A stretch of DNA of 8,224 nt from JAKEGN01 sp964465665 (GTDB lineage Bacteria > Pseudomonadota > Gammaproteobacteria > Steroidobacterales > Woeseiaceae): contig CAYXKM010000083.1 of assembly GCA_964465665.1 (NCBI GenBank), forward strand, positions 1 to 8,224. Direction: 5' to 3'. The position numbers and the translations under genes are program-made. The notes under the pieces are model-generated. The model was not told where the DNA came from. It searched no databases and saw nothing but the letters and a program-made list of their open reading frames with translations. Positions 6,447-8,224 of this stretch are shown in pieces. Numbering within the stretch: position 1 is the stretch's first letter; every line of letters starts with the position of its first letter.

Positions 6447-6920
6447 ATGGCGCATACCGTGCTGGTGCTCAATGGACCGAACCTGAACCTGCTCGGCCGC
6501 AGGGAGCCCGAGATTTACGGGCGACTGACGCTGGCTGAACTCGAGAAGCGTTGCAGGAAAGCGGGTTCGAAGTCGGCGCTCGAGGTGCAGTTTCGCCAGT
6601 CGAATCACGAGGGAGAACTGGTCGGCTGGATACAGGAAGCGATCGATGAGGTGCCAGGGATCGTCATCAACGCCGGTGCTTACTCGCACACGTCCATCGC
6701 CATTCACGATGCCTTGCGCGCTTATCCCGGATTCAAGATCGAGCTGCACATCTCCAATCCTCATCTGCGGGAATCGTTCCGCCACGTTTCTTACCTCTCG
6801 CCCGCGGTCGATGCGATAGTGGAAGGGCTTGGCGTCATCGGCTACGAACTGTCCGTTCAGCTGATGGCCGAGATGCTGCAGGGTACAAACGCGAGAAAGG
6901 CCGGCGGAGCAGGACCTTAA
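6447..6920 (+). CDS. aroQ: Type II 3-dehydroquinate dehydratase AroQ (EC 4.2.1.10)
   Basis: A 157-residue cytoplasmic enzyme, typical of the family (about 146-155), forming dodecamers in known members. It converts 3-dehydroquinate to 3-dehydroshikimate, the third step of the shikimate pathway to aromatic amino acids. All hallmark residues are present at the numbering used for the Mycobacterium enzyme: N12 in LNGPNLN, R19 and Y24 in GRREPEIYG (Y24 is the catalytic base), N75 and H81 in INAGAYSHTS, H101 in IELHISN, and R112 in ESFRHVSYLSP. The ATG at 6447 lies 8 bases after the paralogue's stop, with AGGAATAGG upstream as Shine-Dalgarno. In many gammaproteobacteria aroQ precedes accBC; here it instead ends an operon with envelope genes and is followed directly by a terminator. 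Identification is secure. Confidence 0.97.
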   Translation: MAHTVLVLNGPNLNLLGRREPEIYGRLTLAELEKRCRKAGSKSALEVQFRQSNHEGELVGWIQEAIDEVPGIVINAGAYSHTSIAIHDALRAYPGFKIELHISNPHLRESFRHVSYLSPAVDAIVEGLGVIGYELSVQLMAEMLQGTNARKAGGAGP

Positions 6921-6924
6921 ACAG

Positions 6925-6949
6925 AAAAGCCCCTTTGCAGGGGCTTTCC
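6925..6949. terminator. Bidirectional intrinsic terminator between aroQ and the minus-strand micro-gene
   Basis: AAAGCCCCT (6926-6934) and AGGGGCTTT (6939-6947) form a perfect 9-pair stem with the 4-base loop TTGC. It lies 5 bases after the aroQ stop. Read on the minus strand the stem runs into TTTTCTGTTT, a better T-run than on the plus strand (TTTCCG), so it ends the convergent small transcript at least as well as the aroQ operon. Confidence 0.9.
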
Positions 6950-7007
6950 GTGAGATTGAGTATCCATCAACCTCGGGATCAGATGTGATCCATGGACTTC
7001 CGCCGGA

Positions 7008-7079
7008 TCAGGAGATCTCCCTCGCAACCCGGTTGAGACCCATCAGTTGAGTAGATACAGTCGTTATCTCACTAGACAT
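7008..7079 (-). CDS. Putative 23-residue microprotein, function unknown
   Basis: I do not recognise this peptide. It starts MSSEITTVST and ends NRVAREIS, with no Cys or aromatic residue. The middle and C-terminal half (QLMGL onward) could form an amphipathic helix. It has no hydrophobic membrane span, so it is unlike type I toxins, and it lacks the Glu-to-Tyr motif of PqqA. The case for translation rests on signals around it. GGAGGTGATCCAA complements the 16S 3' tail over 13 bases, and the GGAGG core sits 7 bases from the ATG. A good promoter lies upstream (7116-7144) and a strong terminator follows at 6925-6949. It could be a highly translated microprotein, a leader peptide, a modified-peptide precursor, or the ORF of a dual-function small RNA of about 190 bases. 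No modification enzyme is seen nearby. Confidence 0.55.
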   Translation of the reverse strand: MSSEITTVSTQLMGLNRVAREIS

Positions 7080-7094
7080 TGGATCACCTCCCTC
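7079..7094 (-). promoter_or_regulatory. Unusually long Shine-Dalgarno for the micro-ORF
   Basis: On the minus strand GAGGGAGGTGATCC directly precedes A-ATG. The plus strand here reads TTGGATCACCTCC (7079-7091), identical over 13 bases to the 3' end of E. coli 16S rRNA, so the mRNA is fully complementary to it. Seven bases separate GGAGG from the ATG. A downstream segment of the same transcript (plus 6985-6991) can pair with GTGATCC of this site, a possible way to hide it. Confidence 0.7.
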
Positions 7095-7115
7095 TTATGC
7101 AGTTTGCCCGATCCG

Positions 7116-7144
7116 AGTATCGCTGCGATTTCGCAAAATGCCAA
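7116..7144 (-). promoter_or_regulatory. Sigma-70 type promoter for the micro-ORF transcript, with a dyad in its spacer
   Basis: Reading the minus strand, TTGGCA (7144-7139, 5 of 6) and GATACT (7121-7116, 4 of 6) are 17 bases apart. The start is expected near 7109, giving a leader of about 30 bases before the ATG. Inside the spacer is the inverted repeat TGCGA-TT-TCGCA (7124-7135), which could be a repressor site. Prediction from sequence only. Confidence 0.6.
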
Positions 7145-7213
7145 TAGGCGGGCGGCGGTGATTCTCGAAAATGTGAAACAGGGCACGAGTTTGATTTACG
7201 ACCCCGTGATTTT

Positions 7214-7789
7214 GTGATATTGCCGAAATCTTTCTATACGCGGGACGATGTCTTGGCCGTCAGCCGGGAGCTCCTGGGCAAAATACTTTGCACCCGCATC
7301 AACGGTGGCCTGACGAAGGCGATCATCACCGAAACGGAAGCGTATGCCGGCATCGAGGACCGGGCGAGCCACGCCTTTGGCGGCCGGCGCACCGCCCGCA
7401 CCGAACCGATGTTTGCCGAGGGCGGCATTGCCTACGTGTATCTGTGTTACGGCATTCACCACCTGTTCAATGTAGTGACGGGCGAGAAAGACATGCCGCA
7501 CGCGGTGCTGATTCGTGGAGCCATTCCAGTGGACGGCGCGAAGCTGATGCAACGGCGGCGCAGCAAGGCCAAAGTCGACAAGACGTTGATGGCAGGTCCT
7601 GGCTCCGTTTCGCAGGCACTCGGTATTACCACGCGCCTGACCGGAACAAGCTTGCAGAGTAATCGGATCTGGATCGAGGACGCCGGCTTCGATCCTGAGT
7701 CGGCGGCGATCAGCATCCGCCCCCGCGTCGGCGTTGCCTATGCCGGCCCTGACGCCCGCCGCCCCTACCGCTTCATCCTGACTCTTTAA
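7214..7789 (+). CDS. mpg: 3-methyladenine DNA glycosylase, AAG/MPG family
   Basis: A 191-residue protein of usual bacterial length for the family. It removes alkylated purines such as 3-methyladenine and hypoxanthine from DNA, starting base-excision repair. ETEAYAGIEDRASHAFGG carries the signature: E42 corresponds to the catalytic Glu (human E125), which activates water, and Y44 to the Tyr that stacks on the flipped base (human Y127). RRTARTEPMF, then YVYLCYGIHHLFNVV and PHAVLIRGA, complete the core, and LMAGPGSVSQALGI matches the C-terminal family block. The GTG at 7214 is the best start, since the fold begins directly with LPKSFYTRD; no clear Shine-Dalgarno precedes it, so TTG 7220 remains possible. 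It stands alone with no repair partner nearby. No clear promoter was found; it may be read from the gap at 7145-7213. Confidence 0.95.
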   Translation: MILPKSFYTRDDVLAVSRELLGKILCTRINGGLTKAIITETEAYAGIEDRASHAFGGRRTARTEPMFAEGGIAYVYLCYGIHHLFNVVTGEKDMPHAVLIRGAIPVDGAKLMQRRRSKAKVDKTLMAGPGSVSQALGITTRLTGTSLQSNRIWIEDAGFDPESAAISIRPRVGVAYAGPDARRPYRFILTL

Positions 7790-7877
7790 GGACTGTCCCC
7801 GGTCCGTCGTGCCGGGTACAATGCCGCCCCTGTCGTCGGGCCGATCTCTTGCTGCCGACCGGGTCCTGGCACGATCC

Positions 7878-7902
7878 TGTAGGAGCCCGCATTGCGGGCG
7901 AC
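7878..7902 (+). repeat. REP element, variant A copy 1
   Basis: GTAG-headed palindrome whose stem is GCCCGC-ATT-GCGGGC, preceded by TGTAGGA and followed by GAC. It is the first element of composite unit 1. Confidence 0.85.
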
Positions 7903-7928
7903 CGTTGTGAAACGATTAACGTAGCAAC

Positions 7929-7953
7929 TGTAGGAGCCTGCATTGCAGGCGAC
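7929..7953 (+). repeat. REP element, variant B copy 1
   Basis: Same head, but the stem is GCCTGC-ATT-GCAGGC: both arms changed together relative to variant A, so pairing is kept. It starts 51 bases after the first A element. Confidence 0.85.
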
Positions 7954-7970
7954 CGGTCGTGGCACGATCC

Positions 7971-7995
7971 TGTAGGAGCCCGCATTGCGGGCGAC
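7971..7995 (+). repeat. REP element, variant A copy 2
   Basis: Identical to variant A copy 1 over its 25 bases, 93 bases downstream, and preceded by the same GGCACGATCC flank. Points to recent duplication of the composite unit. Confidence 0.85.
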
Positions 7996-8022
7996 CGGTT
8001 GTGACAAGATTAACGTAGCAAC

Positions 8023-8047
8023 TGTAGGAGCCTGCATCGCAGGCGAC
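8023..8047 (+). repeat. REP element, variant B copy 2
   Basis: Variant B stem with one loop change (ATC instead of ATT). The preceding GATTAACGTAGCAAC matches the flank of B copy 1. The similarity ends at the GAC after the stem, 50 bases before the tRNA. Confidence 0.85.
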
Positions 8048-8097
8048 ATCGATTCATGTCGAGCCAGCATTTGCTGTCTCACGCATTACCGAACAAT

Positions 8098-8171
8098 GCG
8101 CCCGTAGCTCAGTTGGATAGAGTATCTGGCTTCGAACCAGGTGGTCGGGAGTTCGAATCTCTCCGGGCGCG
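8098..8171 (+). tRNA. tRNA-Arg (anticodon UCG), CCA not encoded
   Basis: A complete 74-base cloverleaf. Acceptor GCGCCCG pairs fully with CGGGCGC. D-stem GCTC/GAGT has one G-U. Anticodon stem TCTGG/CCAGG has one U-G, with loop CTTCGAA, so bases 34-36 are TCG, reading the Arg codon CGA and likely other CGN codons. T-stem GGGAG/CTCTC has one G-U, with loop TTCGAAT. The sequence closely resembles E. coli tRNA-Arg(CCG) in its acceptor and D-arm. Discriminator G73 at 8171 is followed by CAT, so the 3' CCA must be added by nucleotidyltransferase. No clear promoter is seen between the REP array and the gene. Confidence 0.93.
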
Positions 8172-8180
8172 CATTTAAAA

Positions 8181-8218
8181 ACAAGGGTTTACCGACTTCG
8201 GTAGGCCCTTTGTTTTAT
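8181..8218 (+). terminator. Intrinsic terminator after the tRNA
   Basis: Outer stem ACAAGGG (8181-8187) pairs with CCCTTTGT (8206-8213, one T bulged), and an inner stem TACCG/CGGTA closes on the loop ACTT. It is followed by TTTAT. It lies 10 bases after the tRNA and suits a single-tRNA transcript. Confidence 0.8.
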
Positions 8219-8224
8219 CAACGT

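Larger units (their letters stand above)
7857..8047 (+). repeat. Tandem dimer of a ~93-base composite unit holding four REP palindromes
   Basis: This fills most of the 308-base stretch without genes between the glycosylase and the tRNA. The unit runs GACCGG-type flank, TGGCACGATCC, palindrome A, a spacer with GATTAACGTAGCAAC, then palindrome B; it occurs twice with a 93-94 base period. The REPs are at 7878-7902 (A), 7929-7953 (B), 7971-7995 (A) and 8023-8047 (B), all in the same direction. Each begins TGTAGGAGCC, containing the GTAG tetranucleotide typical of REPs mobilised by RAYT (REP-associated tyrosine transposases). The rest of the gap (7790-7856) holds only a weak CCCGG/CCGGG hairpin and an isolated TACAAT. 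Confidence 0.85.

Noticed and set aside
6992..7036. 14-codon plus-strand ORF in the aroQ-mpg gap
   Set aside because: No ribosome site or promoter, and it lies antisense to the better supported micro-ORF.
7079..7091. Fragment of a 16S rRNA gene 3' end (TTGGATCACCTCC on the plus strand)
   Set aside because: Nothing upstream resembles 16S helix 45 or the rest of the gene; the match is explained by a Shine-Dalgarno on the minus strand at the right distance from an ATG.
7817..7822. TACAAT as a -10 box upstream of the REP array
   Set aside because: No acceptable -35 element at 16-18 bases, and no gene starts shortly downstream.
7878..8047. CRISPR array (four 25-base repeats)
   Set aside because: Gaps between repeats are unequal (51, 42 and 52 base periods) and are themselves repeated, not unique; the units are GTAG palindromes and no cas gene is present.
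8098..8224. Integration site of a genomic island at the tRNA
   Set aside because: No duplicated tRNA 3' end or integrase gene appears in the window; the sequence ends too soon to judge.

Overview
The window is GC-rich (roughly 60%, by eye) and densely coded. Nearly all genes lie on the + strand, many with stop/start overlaps. An intact type II AroQ, lipoproteins with standard lipoboxes, an M48 periplasmic peptidase and GTAG-type REP palindromes suggest a Gram-negative bacterium, probably a gammaproteobacterium. The genus cannot be told from the sequence alone. No phage, transposase or CRISPR gene is present. The region reads as chromosomal.

Left part (1-1077): the 3' portion of an ECF-type sigma factor overlaps a small two-helix membrane protein that is probably its regulatory partner. 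A short intergenic stretch with a palindromic repeat follows, then a 68-residue protein of unknown function whose best promoter would start transcription on its own ATG (leaderless). Next (1106-2389) is a class V aminotransferase-fold PLP enzyme. It resembles SufS cysteine desulfurases but has Tyr where the catalytic Cys should be. After a 150-base gap with a 12-base palindrome and a -10 box comes a secreted protein (2542-3318) built from two copies of one cysteine-bracketed domain.

Centre (3412-6920): five genes form a tight operon. They encode a lipoprotein, an M48 zinc peptidase with C-terminal TPR-like helices, a second lipoprotein, a degenerate type II dehydroquinase paralogue and the intact dehydroquinase AroQ. 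The first three junctions are 4-base overlaps using ATG, GTG and TTG starts in turn. The first three products act in the envelope; AroQ carries out the third step of the shikimate pathway. A strong hairpin terminator closes the operon.

Right part (6921-8224): facing the operon from the other strand is a complete miniature transcription unit. It has a promoter (7116-7144), a Shine-Dalgarno that complements the 16S tail over 13 bases, a 23-codon ORF (7008-7079) and the shared terminator. This is the most novel-looking item here. A 3-methyladenine DNA glycosylase gene (7214-7789) follows. Then comes a 308-base gene-free stretch with four direct REP palindromes in two alternating variants with compensating stem changes, and finally a tRNA-Arg(UCG) without an encoded CCA and its terminator.
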